A DNA stretch of 50,897 nucleotides from an uncultured Bacillota bacterium (GTDB lineage Bacteria > Bacillota > Clostridia > Lachnospirales > Lachnospiraceae): the NCBI GenBank assembly GCA_958352855.1, contig CATWQE010000015.1, positions 1 through 50,897 on the forward strand, given 5' to 3'. Position numbers and translations under genes: made by a program. The notes beneath the pieces are model-generated. The model was not told the origin of the DNA, did not search any database, and worked only from the letters and a program-made list of their open reading frames with translations. Positions 16,990 to 25,015 of this stretch are shown piece after piece. Position 1 is the first letter of the stretch. Every line of letters begins with the position of its first letter.

Positions 16990-17247
16990 TTACAGGTTTT
17001 CTTTAAAAAATGCTTCGATTCCAGCTACTGCGGCCTCCTCGTCAGCTCCTTCTACCGACACAATAATCTGTTCTCCACATTTTATTCCAAGGCACATAAT
17101 TGCCATAAGTTTAGATGCATCTGCTGACTTTTCTCCTTTTTTCAGCATAATCCTGCTGGTATATTTTTTAGCCTCTTTTACTAATGCACCTGCCGGTCTC
17201 GCATGAATACCAAGTTCATCCTGAATCGTATAATTAAATTCTCTCAT
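16990..17247 (-). CDS. ptsH: HPr phosphocarrier protein
   Basis: 85 residues. His15 lies in the intact GIHARPAG site, so it can pass phosphate from enzyme I to sugar permeases. In an ungapped alignment with Bacillus HPr the regulatory Ser46 position is Lys46, with a Ser at 45 (ADASKLMAIMCLG). Regulation by HPr kinase may therefore be altered or lost, in contrast to the Crh-like paralogue downstream. It follows the glucosidase by 18 bases. Confidence 0.95.
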   Translation of the reverse strand: MREFNYTIQDELGIHARPAGALVKEAKKYTSRIMLKKGEKSADASKLMAIMCLGIKCGEQIIVSVEGADEEAAVAGIEAFFKENL

Positions 17248-17265
17248 CTTCTTTAGTTCCTTTCA

Positions 17266-18696
17266 TTACAGATTTTCTCCATTGCTTTTGATAACATTCT
17301 GATACCAATAAAATGATTTTTTCTTTTTTCTTTCCAAAGTTCCGTTTCCTGCATTATCACGGTCCACATATATAAAGCCATATCTCTTTTTCATTTCACC
17401 AGTGGTAAAAGATACGCAGTCAATACATCCCCATGGTGTATATCCCATAAGTTCCACGCCATCCTCCGTCACTGCCTTCTTTAATTCCTCAATATGTGCT
17501 TTTAAATATGTGATTCTGTTATCATCGGAAATACTTCCGTCAGGGCTTATCTCATCTACTGCACCGAATCCATTTTCTACAATGAAAAGTGGTTTCTGAT
17601 ACCTTTCATATAACATATTCAGGGAATACCTCAGCCCTACCGGGTCAATTTGCCATCCCCAGTCACTTTTCTTTACAAAGGGATTGCTTACGCTTCCCGG
17701 GAAGCCGTCAAGACCATTCCCTTCTGCTACTGCATTTGCCTTTACTGCATTGGACATATAATAACTGAATCCTACATAATCAACGGTTCCTTCTTTTAAG
17801 ACTTTCTTATCTTCTTCTGTAATCTGGATATGGAAACCTTTTCTCTCCCACTCCTTAATGATATAGGAAGGATATGCCCCACGCACATGAACATCCCCAA
17901 ACAGATAACGGTCATGCATGGCAAGTGCTGCAAACATAATATCATCCGGATGACAGGAGTATGGGTACAGCGGTACACATGCCATCATACAGCCAATCTG
18001 GAAATCTGGATTAATCTCATGCCCTTTTTTCACAACCAATGCACTTGCAACCAGTTCATGATGTACAACCTGATACATACATTCTTCCGGATTTGGCTCT
18101 TCAGGGAAGATTACTCCAGAACAGGTATATCCAAACAACGGGTATTTAAAATTCTTCTGATTATTAATTTCATTAAATGTCATCCAGTATTTTACTTTGT
18201 TCTTGTAACGTTCCATAACTGTTACTGCATAGGTCACAAAGAAATCAATCACTTTTCTGTTTTTCCATCCCCCATATTTCTTTACCAGATGATAGGGCAT
18301 TTCAAAATGTGAAAGAGTAACTACTGGCTGAATCCCATATTTTAAAAGTTCATCAATTAAATTATCGTAAAATTGGAGTCCTGCCTCGTTTGGAACAGCA
18401 TCGTCTCCATTGGGGAAAATCCTGGTCCATGCAATGGATGTCCGGAAACATTTAAATCCCATTTCCGCAAATAATTTTACATCTTCTTTATAATGATGGT
18501 AAAAATCAATGGCATCATGATTCGGATAATAACAATCTTCTTTGATTCCATCTGTAATGCGGCGGTCAACACCATGTGCTCCAGCCGTAAGTACATCTAC
18601 AATGCTGACTCCTTTTCCATCTACATTCCATGCACCTTCCACCTGGTGGGCGGCTACTGCACCACCCCATAGAAAGTTATCTGGCAATTTACTCAT
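17266..18696 (-). CDS. 6-phospho-beta-glucosidase (GH1)
   Basis: Hydrolyses the phosphorylated beta-glucosides delivered by the PTS permease. 476 residues, normal for GH1. Acid/base Glu is in TFNEINNQ, nucleophile Glu in FIVENGFG; the N-terminus PDNFLWGGAVAAHQVEGAWN is typical. The ATG follows TAGGGAGG and lies 13 bases after the permease stop. Cellobiose, salicin or arbutin phosphates are candidate substrates; the exact sugar cannot be read from the sequence. Confidence 0.94.
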   Translation of the reverse strand: MSKLPDNFLWGGAVAAHQVEGAWNVDGKGVSIVDVLTAGAHGVDRRITDGIKEDCYYPNHDAIDFYHHYKEDVKLFAEMGFKCFRTSIAWTRIFPNGDDAVPNEAGLQFYDNLIDELLKYGIQPVVTLSHFEMPYHLVKKYGGWKNRKVIDFFVTYAVTVMERYKNKVKYWMTFNEINNQKNFKYPLFGYTCSGVIFPEEPNPEECMYQVVHHELVASALVVKKGHEINPDFQIGCMMACVPLYPYSCHPDDIMFAALAMHDRYLFGDVHVRGAYPSYIIKEWERKGFHIQITEEDKKVLKEGTVDYVGFSYYMSNAVKANAVAEGNGLDGFPGSVSNPFVKKSDWGWQIDPVGLRYSLNMLYERYQKPLFIVENGFGAVDEISPDGSISDDNRITYLKAHIEELKKAVTEDGVELMGYTPWGCIDCVSFTTGEMKKRYGFIYVDRDNAGNGTLERKKKKSFYWYQNVIKSNGENL

Positions 18697-18709
18697 ATGA
18701 TAAACCTCC

Positions 18710-20581
18710 CTATCTTATTTTCATAACTGTTTCCAAAGTATCTACATCTTTTTCACCGCAGCACTCTGCAATCTGTTTCTCTCCTGTCTCTGTTGCAATA
18801 AAAACTACAGTAGAATCATATCCTTCATCTTCAATAAATTCTTTATCAAACGTGACAAGCAAATCCCCTTTTTTTACTTTATCACCCTGTTTTACATACG
18901 CCTGAAATCCTTTTCCATCAAGTTCTACTGTATTCAGTCCTATATGAATCAGTAACTCAACATCACCATTAGAAATACCAATTGCATGACCTGTAGGAAA
19001 TACCACTTCTACCATACCATCACAAGGTGCATATACCTGTTCTTTTCTAGGAAGGATACCAATTCCGTCTCCCATGGCTTTAGAAGCAAACACATCATCT
19101 TTTACCTGCTCCAATGGAATCACATGGCCTTCTACAGGGCTTCCCAAAATCAGTGTTTCATCTGTTTCCACATCAGAAACGGCTTTTTCTTCCGCCTTTT
19201 TTTCTTCTATATTTTCTGTTGCTGTTACTTCTTCCTTAAATCCTGCTACCCATGTGAATACAGCACCTAAAATGAAAGAAATCAGAATAGACAGAAGAAA
19301 TCCAAGAAACTGCCCCATATATCCAGCCTTGAAATATGCCGGAATAGTAGCAATACCAGGCATATTATATCCCCAAGATACTGCATGGAAACCGCCTGCA
19401 ACAGCACCACCGATAGCACCTGCGATACATCCACAGATCATAGGCTTTTTCAGTCTCAGGTTTACACCGTAAATAGCAGGTTCCGTGATACCAAACAGTC
19501 CTGTCACGGCTGCTGAAGCAGAAATCCCTTTCATATCTTTATCTTTTGTTTTCAGGAATACCCCAAGAGTAGCACCTGCCTGGGCAAAAACTGCGGAAGC
19601 TTGAAGCCCTGTAAATGTATCATATCCTAATGCTGCATAATTCCCTACGGTTACCGGTGTGATTCCCCAGTGCACTCCAAAAATAACCAGAACCTCCCAG
19701 AAACCACCGACCACGATACCAGCCACAATCGGGCTTAAATCATATAGGAAATTATAAGCTCCTGCAATTGCACCGCCAACTGTATTTCCAATAGGCCCAA
19801 AAGCCAGGAGAGTCAGCGGAACCATGATTGTAATGGTAAACATTGGAGAAAACAGGTTCTGCACCACAATAGGAAGATATTTGTCAAAGAATTTTTGCAC
19901 ATAGGATGCCACCCAGATAGTCAGGATAATTGGGATTACTGACGAGGTGTAGCTCAAAAGCTGAACCCTCATTCCGAGGAAATAAACAGGATCGCCTGCA
20001 TTTACCATCTTGATGTAATCCGGACAAACCAGTGCACATGCAATGACAAGTGCAGTATAGATATTCATGCCGAATTTTTTTGCTGCTGTCGCTGCAATTA
20101 ATACCGGAAGAAATGTAAAAGCTGTCCAGGAAATAAAATTTAAAATCTGGTAAGTACCACCGGCTGTATCAATGGCTCCTAATGCAACAAAGATTCCAAG
20201 GATTCCCTGCAATATACCACAAGCTGCTAATGTGTATAAAAACGGTGCAAAAATGCTGGAGATTATGTCAATAATTCTGCTGAAAACGCCCACCTTGTTT
20301 CCGGAACCTGCCTCTTTCTGTGTTTCATCAACCGTTACAAGTTCCATTACAAAACCAAATGCATCTTTTACATGGTTTCCAATTACTACCTGATACTGTC
20401 CGCCCGCCTGTACTACTGTGATAACACCTGGAATTTTTTTGACCTTTTCAGAATCAATTCCGGATTCATTTTTTAAAATAAACCGAAGCCTTGTCGCACA
20501 ATGTGTAACATTTAAAATATTATCATTTCCGCCTAATTCTTTTACCAGCTCTCTCGCTGTAATCCTATAATCTATAGCCAT
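18710..20581 (-). CDS. PTS beta-glucoside transporter, IIBCA fusion
   Basis: Imports and phosphorylates beta-glucosides. 623 residues from the ATG at 20581 (MAIDYRITARELV), chosen because AAAGGGG lies just upstream; an in-frame codon 30 bases earlier has no such site. IIB comes first, with phospho-Cys28 in THCATRLRF. The membrane IIC domain spans about 100-450. A linker rich in Glu precedes the C-terminal IIA domain with its His in LLIHIGLNTVELDG. First gene of the operon; RpiR-type control from the upstream gene is likely. Confidence 0.95.
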   Translation of the reverse strand: MAIDYRITARELVKELGGNDNILNVTHCATRLRFILKNESGIDSEKVKKIPGVITVVQAGGQYQVVIGNHVKDAFGFVMELVTVDETQKEAGSGNKVGVFSRIIDIISSIFAPFLYTLAACGILQGILGIFVALGAIDTAGGTYQILNFISWTAFTFLPVLIAATAAKKFGMNIYTALVIACALVCPDYIKMVNAGDPVYFLGMRVQLLSYTSSVIPIILTIWVASYVQKFFDKYLPIVVQNLFSPMFTITIMVPLTLLAFGPIGNTVGGAIAGAYNFLYDLSPIVAGIVVGGFWEVLVIFGVHWGITPVTVGNYAALGYDTFTGLQASAVFAQAGATLGVFLKTKDKDMKGISASAAVTGLFGITEPAIYGVNLRLKKPMICGCIAGAIGGAVAGGFHAVSWGYNMPGIATIPAYFKAGYMGQFLGFLLSILISFILGAVFTWVAGFKEEVTATENIEEKKAEEKAVSDVETDETLILGSPVEGHVIPLEQVKDDVFASKAMGDGIGILPRKEQVYAPCDGMVEVVFPTGHAIGISNGDVELLIHIGLNTVELDGKGFQAYVKQGDKVKKGDLLVTFDKEFIEDEGYDSTVVFIATETGEKQIAECCGEKDVDTLETVMKIR

Positions 20582-20629
20582 GCCAGCTACCCCTTTCTTT
20601 TTATTCAGCACCGGTTGCTTTGTGATTTT

Positions 20630-20706
20630 ATTATATAATACTCACAAAAAAAATCTATAGTTTTACCATGTTTTGAAACATGTCACATCAATAAAAACAT
20701 GTTTTT
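20630..20706 (-). promoter_or_regulatory. Candidate operators and -10 region of the PTS operon
   Basis: Two palindromes sit before the permease: CATGTTTTGAAACATG (20667-20682; 7-base arms around two bases) and AAAAACATGTTTTT (20693-20706). A TATAAT (minus strand, 20635-20630) has no good -35; upstream on the minus strand TTGACA with an 18-base spacer and TTTTAT is another promoter option. The shared CATGTTT half-sites make this the best candidate for RpiR binding. Confidence 0.45.
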
Positions 20707-20766
20707 TCCATAAAACATCCTGTTACTTACATCTGTCAATATTTTACTTTCTCATGGAAAAAGCAG

Positions 20767-20799
20767 AAAAATCCCAAGGCCGTGATACCTTGGGATTTT
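20767..20799 (-). terminator. Terminator of the rpiR-type gene
   Basis: AAAATCCCAAGG (20767-20778) and CCTTGGGATTTT (20788-20799) form a perfect 12-bp stem, with T-rich sequence following on the minus strand. It separates the regulator gene from the PTS operon promoter. Confidence 0.88.
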
Positions 20800-20820
20800 C
20801 CGGGTGATAGTTATGAATAT

Positions 20821-21540
20821 TCAAATAAGACGCCGTCCTATGGTTTCCAATAGATAGAGAACCGGAACCTGAGTGGTAATATTATATTCCTCGTGTATCA
20901 TGTTCCGTGCAACAAAATAACTTAGATGGTAGTCTGAAATTCTGGCTAGTGTGCATGCATTTCCATTGGTAATACTGAAAATTCTGGCATTATGCCGCTT
21001 AAAGCGTTCCGCCATCTGTAATACCTGCTGTGTCTCACCGGACTCAGACAATGCAATCACAATTGCTGAATCAAGATCTTCATGGATAGGATAATATGGA
21101 TCCTCTATGTACTGGCTGTATTTGCCTATATTTGAGAAATATCTGGCCCCATATTTTCCTAAAACACCGGAGGTTCCGATACCTATAAAAATAAGTTGCT
21201 TTGCTTCCTGTATATAGCTGACAATCTCATTAATCTGTTCTTCATATTGTGTTGATGTGGTTGTATGAAAAAAATACATAATTTCATCAATACCAGTATC
21301 TTTTATCTGTTTTTTCTTACGATTTTCTTCCAGATACTGTTTGAATTTAATTTTAAATTCTGAATAGCCGTCACATCCTGTTTTTTTACAAAACCGGAGT
21401 ACCGTAGAAGTTGATACATGAACTGCATCTGCCAGTTCACGTACTGTCATATATTTCACTTCTTCTTTATGCTCCATCACATAACTGTAAACCAGAGTTT
21501 CCAAATCATTGTAGGACTGTAAGATTTTATATTCAAACAT
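20821..21540 (-). CDS. MurR/RpiR family transcriptional regulator
   Basis: 239 residues. The N-terminal HTH_6 domain (about 1-75; LADAVHVSTSTVLRFCKKTGCDGYSEFK) is followed by a sugar-phosphate-binding SIS domain (about 105-235; IFIGIGTSGVLGKYGARYF, IALSESGETQQVL, FSITNG). It probably senses the phosphosugar made by the downstream PTS and controls that operon through the CATGTTT palindromes. It is transcribed separately, as it has its own promoter and terminator. Confidence 0.92.
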   Translation of the reverse strand: MFEYKILQSYNDLETLVYSYVMEHKEEVKYMTVRELADAVHVSTSTVLRFCKKTGCDGYSEFKIKFKQYLEENRKKKQIKDTGIDEIMYFFHTTTSTQYEEQINEIVSYIQEAKQLIFIGIGTSGVLGKYGARYFSNIGKYSQYIEDPYYPIHEDLDSAIVIALSESGETQQVLQMAERFKRHNARIFSITNGNACTLARISDYHLSYFVARNMIHEEYNITTQVPVLYLLETIGRRLI

Positions 21541-21570
21541 ATCGTAATCCCCCGTCTTTTGCTATATTTT

Positions 21571-21599
21571 ATTATAAAAAAAATCTGGAAATCCGGCAA
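21571..21599 (-). promoter_or_regulatory. Promoter of the rpiR-type gene
   Basis: Minus strand TTGCCG (21599-21594), 17-base spacer, TATAAT (21576-21571), about 30 bases before the start codon at 21540. Confidence 0.6.
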
Positions 21600-21648
21600 G
21601 ACATCTACACAAACACTTACACATTTATATTTTTGTCAGCATATGATT

Positions 21649-21924
21649 TTATCCTTTTACGCCGCCTATCATGAAATATTTTTGGATAAATGGATAAAAA
21701 ATCAACATAGGAACTGTCGAAACTACAATCACAGCATATTTCTTCGGTACACCTTGAAGATATATCATTGGCCCGAACCAGTCATTCCAATGCCCTAGTG
21801 CATAATACAGAACAAGAACTGCTATCGTTGCTTTAGACAAAGGCAAAAAATCTTAAACAAAATAGTCAGATGACTTGCTCCATCAATTCTAGCTGCTTCT
21901 TCCAGACTGTCTGGTATAGCCCCT
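21649..21924 (-). pseudogene. Remnant of a sugar ABC transporter permease (LplC/MalG type)
   Basis: The last 90 or so codons of a binding-protein-dependent permease. IPDSLE and, in another frame, EAARIDGASHLTILFK give the EAA loop that contacts the ATPase. The tail LPLSKATIAVLVLYY...MIGGVKG ends at a stop at 21649. Two indels break the frame: an extra A after the codons for SLE (around 21900) and a missing T in a T-run (around 21850). The 5' two-thirds is absent; the remnant abuts the stop of the upstream gene. The intact permease at 26.8 kb has a different C-terminus, so this is not a simple local copy. Confidence 0.85.
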
Positions 21925-21932
21925 TTTTTGTT

Positions 21933-22568
21933 TTATCCTTTTTTCTTTTCACAACACAAAAGCCCAATATAGATTAGATCAAATATACTACAAAAAATTC
22001 CGCATGTAAGCACAACCACATTATAACTGATAACCCCCATTAGAATGGTGGGAGCAAGGGTTCCTATCCACTTTGATACAGCAAGCAGAACCGACTGCCC
22101 CCTTGAATTTTTCCGATTCCGGTACATAGAAATAAAAAGCACCGACATCAAAAGATTTTGTATTAATGCAGAATATTGTGCTGCCATAACAAATCCAAAC
22201 TCAGCAATAAAAACTATCTGAAGTGCAAAACAACAAATCAGCCCAAGGATACTCCATGGGAAAAACCATGTTTTTTCCTTCTCGTTTTTACATTCCTTTT
22301 TCCCAAAACGAAAGTATGTATAAAGAATCACAACATCCATGCACACCCAAATTGCATTTACAACGGTTTGTGCCAGGTTCATCCCTTCCAACGGGCCATG
22401 TGCTTCAAACACAACATCAGAAACTGTATAAATCAGTTCCCAGGCAAAATTTAAACCCAAAGCCCAAAAAGGCATAGCATAGGTTTTTTGCCTGAATCCA
22501 AGACGGATACATTCTTCATATACAACCATCCAACCGATTCCGCTTAATAATGTTAAAAAAAGAGTCAT
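21933..22568 (-). CDS. Integral membrane protein resembling Pyr4-type terpene cyclases
   Basis: 211 residues, about seven membrane helices. The arrangement GFRQKTYAMPFWALGLNFAWELIY (residues about 24-47), later WVCMDVVILYTYFRFG and a C-terminal IFDLIYIGLL, matches what I recall of the Pyr4/PaxB membrane cyclase family, including the Glu in NFAWE and the Asp in the last helix proposed as catalytic acids there. Bacterial homologues have mostly unknown function, and no prenyltransferase or epoxidase lies nearby, so activity is uncertain. The ATG follows AAGGAGG. It diverges from a TetR gene, its probable regulator. Confidence 0.6.
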   Translation of the reverse strand: MTLFLTLLSGIGWMVVYEECIRLGFRQKTYAMPFWALGLNFAWELIYTVSDVVFEAHGPLEGMNLAQTVVNAIWVCMDVVILYTYFRFGKKECKNEKEKTWFFPWSILGLICCFALQIVFIAEFGFVMAAQYSALIQNLLMSVLFISMYRNRKNSRGQSVLLAVSKWIGTLAPTILMGVISYNVVVLTCGIFCSIFDLIYIGLLCCEKKKG

Positions 22569-22580
22569 TTTTTAACCTCC

Positions 22581-22609
22581 TTGACAAGTTATTTTTTTTA
22601 TTCCATAAT
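22581..22609 (+). promoter_or_regulatory. Promoter of the TetR-family gene
   Basis: TTGACA (22581-22586), 17 bases, CATAAT (22604-22609). The -35 box overlaps the ribosome binding site of the divergent membrane protein gene. It faces the opposite promoter, with -10 boxes one base apart. Confidence 0.65.
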
Positions 22610-22610
22610 T

Positions 22611-22640
22611 ATCTTAGTTAAAAACACTTACACTTGTCAA
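22611..22640 (-). promoter_or_regulatory. Promoter of the Pyr4-like gene
   Basis: Minus strand TTGACA (22640-22635), 18 bases, TAAGAT (22616-22611). The sequence TTGACAAGT occurs at both promoters as a 9-base inverted repeat (22581-22589 and 22632-22640), a possible operator for the TetR protein as well as a pair of -35 boxes. Confidence 0.55.
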
Positions 22641-22730
22641 TTTTCATTTTTAAGTTGTACATATCAAAAAAAATGTCAGTCTTTGATTCAGGATATTTTC
22701 TATCCAATACCATTTAGAGGAGGATTCATC

Positions 22731-23282
22731 ATGTACACAGGAAGTAACCCATCTGCATTACGTTCCAGAAAATGGCTTCACGACGCATTACTCCAATTAT
22801 TAAAAATCAAGAAATATCATCAAATTTCTATCAAGGACATCTGCACCCAGGCTGATCTGTCCAGACAGACTTTTTATCAAATTTTTCATTCCAAAGATGA
22901 AATCATGGAGTATCACTTTTCCATTTTGTTCGCAGAATTCATAAAATGCTGCGAACAGTATCAGGATATTACAATTTATAACATCTCACATTGCTTTTTT
23001 GATTTTTTCTATACCCATCGGGAATTCATAGAAATTCTTATTGAAAATAATCTAACATCTTTATTGGAATGTCAATTTGAATATTATCTGCAAAAAATCG
23101 AATTCTTTCGACGCTACGAAACAGAAGAAGAAAATACAGATTATACTGTATCTTTCATATCAGGTGCATTAACCCAGATGCTAATTCACTGGTTTCAAAA
23201 AGACTTTGACTTAAGTGTCGAACAGATTAGCCGGATAACTCAGCGTACACTAACTGGAATGGTCTTTCAAAACAAACTTTGA
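22731..23282 (+). CDS. TetR/AcrR family transcriptional regulator
   Basis: 183 residues from the ATG at 22731, which follows AGAGGAGG; reading further upstream would run through the promoter. The N-terminal helix-turn-helix (about 10-55: LHDALLQLLK, ISIKDICTQADLSRQTFYQIFHSKDEIMEYHF) is a typical TetR domain; the rest is a divergent ligand/dimer domain with a C-terminal TetR_C-like helix pair (SGALTQMLIHWFQ). It likely represses itself and the divergent membrane protein gene. Confidence 0.9.
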   Translation: MYTGSNPSALRSRKWLHDALLQLLKIKKYHQISIKDICTQADLSRQTFYQIFHSKDEIMEYHFSILFAEFIKCCEQYQDITIYNISHCFFDFFYTHREFIEILIENNLTSLLECQFEYYLQKIEFFRRYETEEENTDYTVSFISGALTQMLIHWFQKDFDLSVEQISRITQRTLTGMVFQNKL

Positions 23283-23293
23283 TCCGTCTCCTT

Positions 23294-23336
23294 ACAACAG
23301 GGGGTTGTCGGGAAAATAGACAGCCCCTGTTGTTTT
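23294..23336. terminator. Bidirectional terminator between tetR and AKR genes
   Basis: ACAACAGGGG (23294-23303) pairs with CCCCTGTTGT (23324-23333), followed by TTT. It lies between convergent genes and can serve both. Confidence 0.85.
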
Positions 23337-23343
23337 ATAATTC

Positions 23344-24264
23344 TTACGGAAGCAAATTTCCGGCAGCAAGGTAGATGCTATACCATTCTTCCCTGGTAAG
23401 TGTTATTTCACTTGCCTGGCAGATTTGACGGAAACGGTTCTTGTTCATTGTGCCTGACAACACCTGTATGTGAGCCGGATGCCGGAGAATCCACGCTGCT
23501 GCAATGGTTGTATCACTAACATCATATTTTTCAGCAATCTGTAAAATCTTTTTGTTTAATTCTGGAAACTTTTCATTGTTAAGAAAAACACCTTCAAACA
23601 TCCCATATTGGAACGGAGACCATGCCTGGACAGTGATATCCTGTAGCCGGCAGTAATCCAGCACACTTCCATCACGGTTTACTGCCCCGGAAGTATTCAT
23701 ATTGACCTCCAGGGAGCTCTGTATCATAGAAGAGTGTGCAATGCCGAATTGAAGCTGGTTCGCCATCAATGGCATATTAATGTATCGCTTTAACAGTTCC
23801 ATCTGCATAGGATTCTGGTTAGAAACACCGAAATACCGTACTTTTCCTGCTGCGTGCAGTTCGTCAAAAGCTTCCGCCACCTCTTCTGGCTCCATCAGAA
23901 CATCCGGCCTGTGTAGAAGCAGGGAATCCAGATAATCTGTTCCCAGCCTTTTTAAAGAGCCTTCCACAGAATCCAGAATATGCTTCTTAGAAAAATCATA
24001 CATCACTCCAGGAACGATTCCACATTTACTTTGAATCCAGATTTTATCCCTTGTTACACCTGCTTCCTTAACTGCTTTTCTAAATTGCTCCTCGCAAACT
24101 CCATTTCCATAAATATCTGCGTGGTCAAAAAAATTTACCTGCTCTTCCATAGCCATATCTATGATTTTTGCAGCCTCATGGATATCAATATCACTGATTC
24201 TCATACACCCCATAGCAATCTCTGGAACCTGTAAGGACGAATTTCCCCAGTTGATTTTTTTCAT
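23344..24264 (-). CDS. Aldo/keto reductase
   Basis: NAD(P)H-dependent oxidoreductase, 306 residues from the ATG at 24264 (MKKINWGN), with AAAGGTGG upstream; a GTG 12 bases earlier is too close to that site. Catalytic residues are visible: Asp and Tyr in FFDHADIYGNG, Lys in IQSKCGI, His in LLHRPD. The C-terminal WSPFQYGMFEG and LSGTMNKNRF segments resemble the YdhF group. It is the last gene of the sugar ABC/two-component operon, 16 bases after the response regulator, suggesting a role on an imported sugar or its product. Substrate unknown. Confidence 0.88.
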   Translation of the reverse strand: MKKINWGNSSLQVPEIAMGCMRISDIDIHEAAKIIDMAMEEQVNFFDHADIYGNGVCEEQFRKAVKEAGVTRDKIWIQSKCGIVPGVMYDFSKKHILDSVEGSLKRLGTDYLDSLLLHRPDVLMEPEEVAEAFDELHAAGKVRYFGVSNQNPMQMELLKRYINMPLMANQLQFGIAHSSMIQSSLEVNMNTSGAVNRDGSVLDYCRLQDITVQAWSPFQYGMFEGVFLNNEKFPELNKKILQIAEKYDVSDTTIAAAWILRHPAHIQVLSGTMNKNRFRQICQASEITLTREEWYSIYLAAGNLLP

Positions 24265-24280
24265 AATATTTTCCACCTTT

Positions 24281-25015
24281 CTATGTATTTTTCATCCTGT
24301 ATTCCCTGGGAGACATCCCTGTTATTTTTTTAAATACTTTTGAAAAATACTTTTCATCTTTAAACCCTACTTTATATGCAATTTCATAGTTTTTCAAGTA
24401 ATTTTGCTCCAAATAACACCCTGCCCGTTCAATACGCACACGGTTTAAAAATACATTAAAACCACATCCCAGGTTCTGATCCATCAGCGTAGACAGGTAG
24501 CCATCTGATATACCTACTTTTTCTGCTGTCATAGATAGTGAAATATCTTCTGCATAGTGTTCCCTGATATATTCCACAGCACACTTAACAAACGGATTTA
24601 TTCCATCTTTCTCTGTGGAAGAATCTAATTTTTCCTGTTCGATATAGCTATCTGCCAACGTATGCAGGGAATTTAGAATATCTGCTGCCCGCATGGGTTT
24701 CAGAAAATACTCCTTGGCCCCGAACTTGATGGCTTCCTGTGCATAAAGAAATTCATCATACCCGCTTAAAATAATGGTTACAGGTTGAAGCCCTGCCTTT
24801 TTTGCCTCCTTCATCACATCTAATCCGCTTTTCAAGGGCATCTGGATATCCAGGATCAGAATATCAGGATGAAATTTCAGCAAAAGATCAATGGCCTGCT
24901 GCCCGTTTTCTGCTTCATAGATTTTATCAAACCGGTCTGTATGTAATTTGATATATTTTGCCAATCCATTGCGTATCATGTCTTCATCATCTGCAATTAA
25001 TAGTTTTATTGACAC
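24281..25015 (-). CDS. YesN-type response regulator with AraC DNA-binding domain
   Basis: 244 residues. Receiver domain 1-120 with the acidic pair (ADDEDM), phospho-acceptor Asp in ILILDIQMP and Lys in FLKPMRA. The C-terminal AraC-type HTH (about 140-242) shows SLSMTAEKVGISDGYLSTLMDQNLG and FKDEKYFSKVFKKITGMSPREYR. The start is GTG at 25015 with GAGG upstream, overlapping the kinase gene by 10 bases. It likely activates the sugar ABC operon in response to YesM. Confidence 0.93.
   Translation of the reverse strand: MSIKLLIADDEDMIRNGLAKYIKLHTDRFDKIYEAENGQQAIDLLLKFHPDILILDIQMPLKSGLDVMKEAKKAGLQPVTIILSGYDEFLYAQEAIKFGAKEYFLKPMRAADILNSLHTLADSYIEQEKLDSSTEKDGINPFVKCAVEYIREHYAEDISLSMTAEKVGISDGYLSTLMDQNLGCGFNVFLNRVRIERAGCYLEQNYLKNYEIAYKVGFKDEKYFSKVFKKITGMSPREYRMKNT

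Noticed and set aside
22176..22477. Open reading frames on the plus strand inside the Pyr4-like gene
   Set aside because: No ribosome binding sites, low-complexity composition, and they are antisense to a gene with clear membrane-protein coding pattern and start site.
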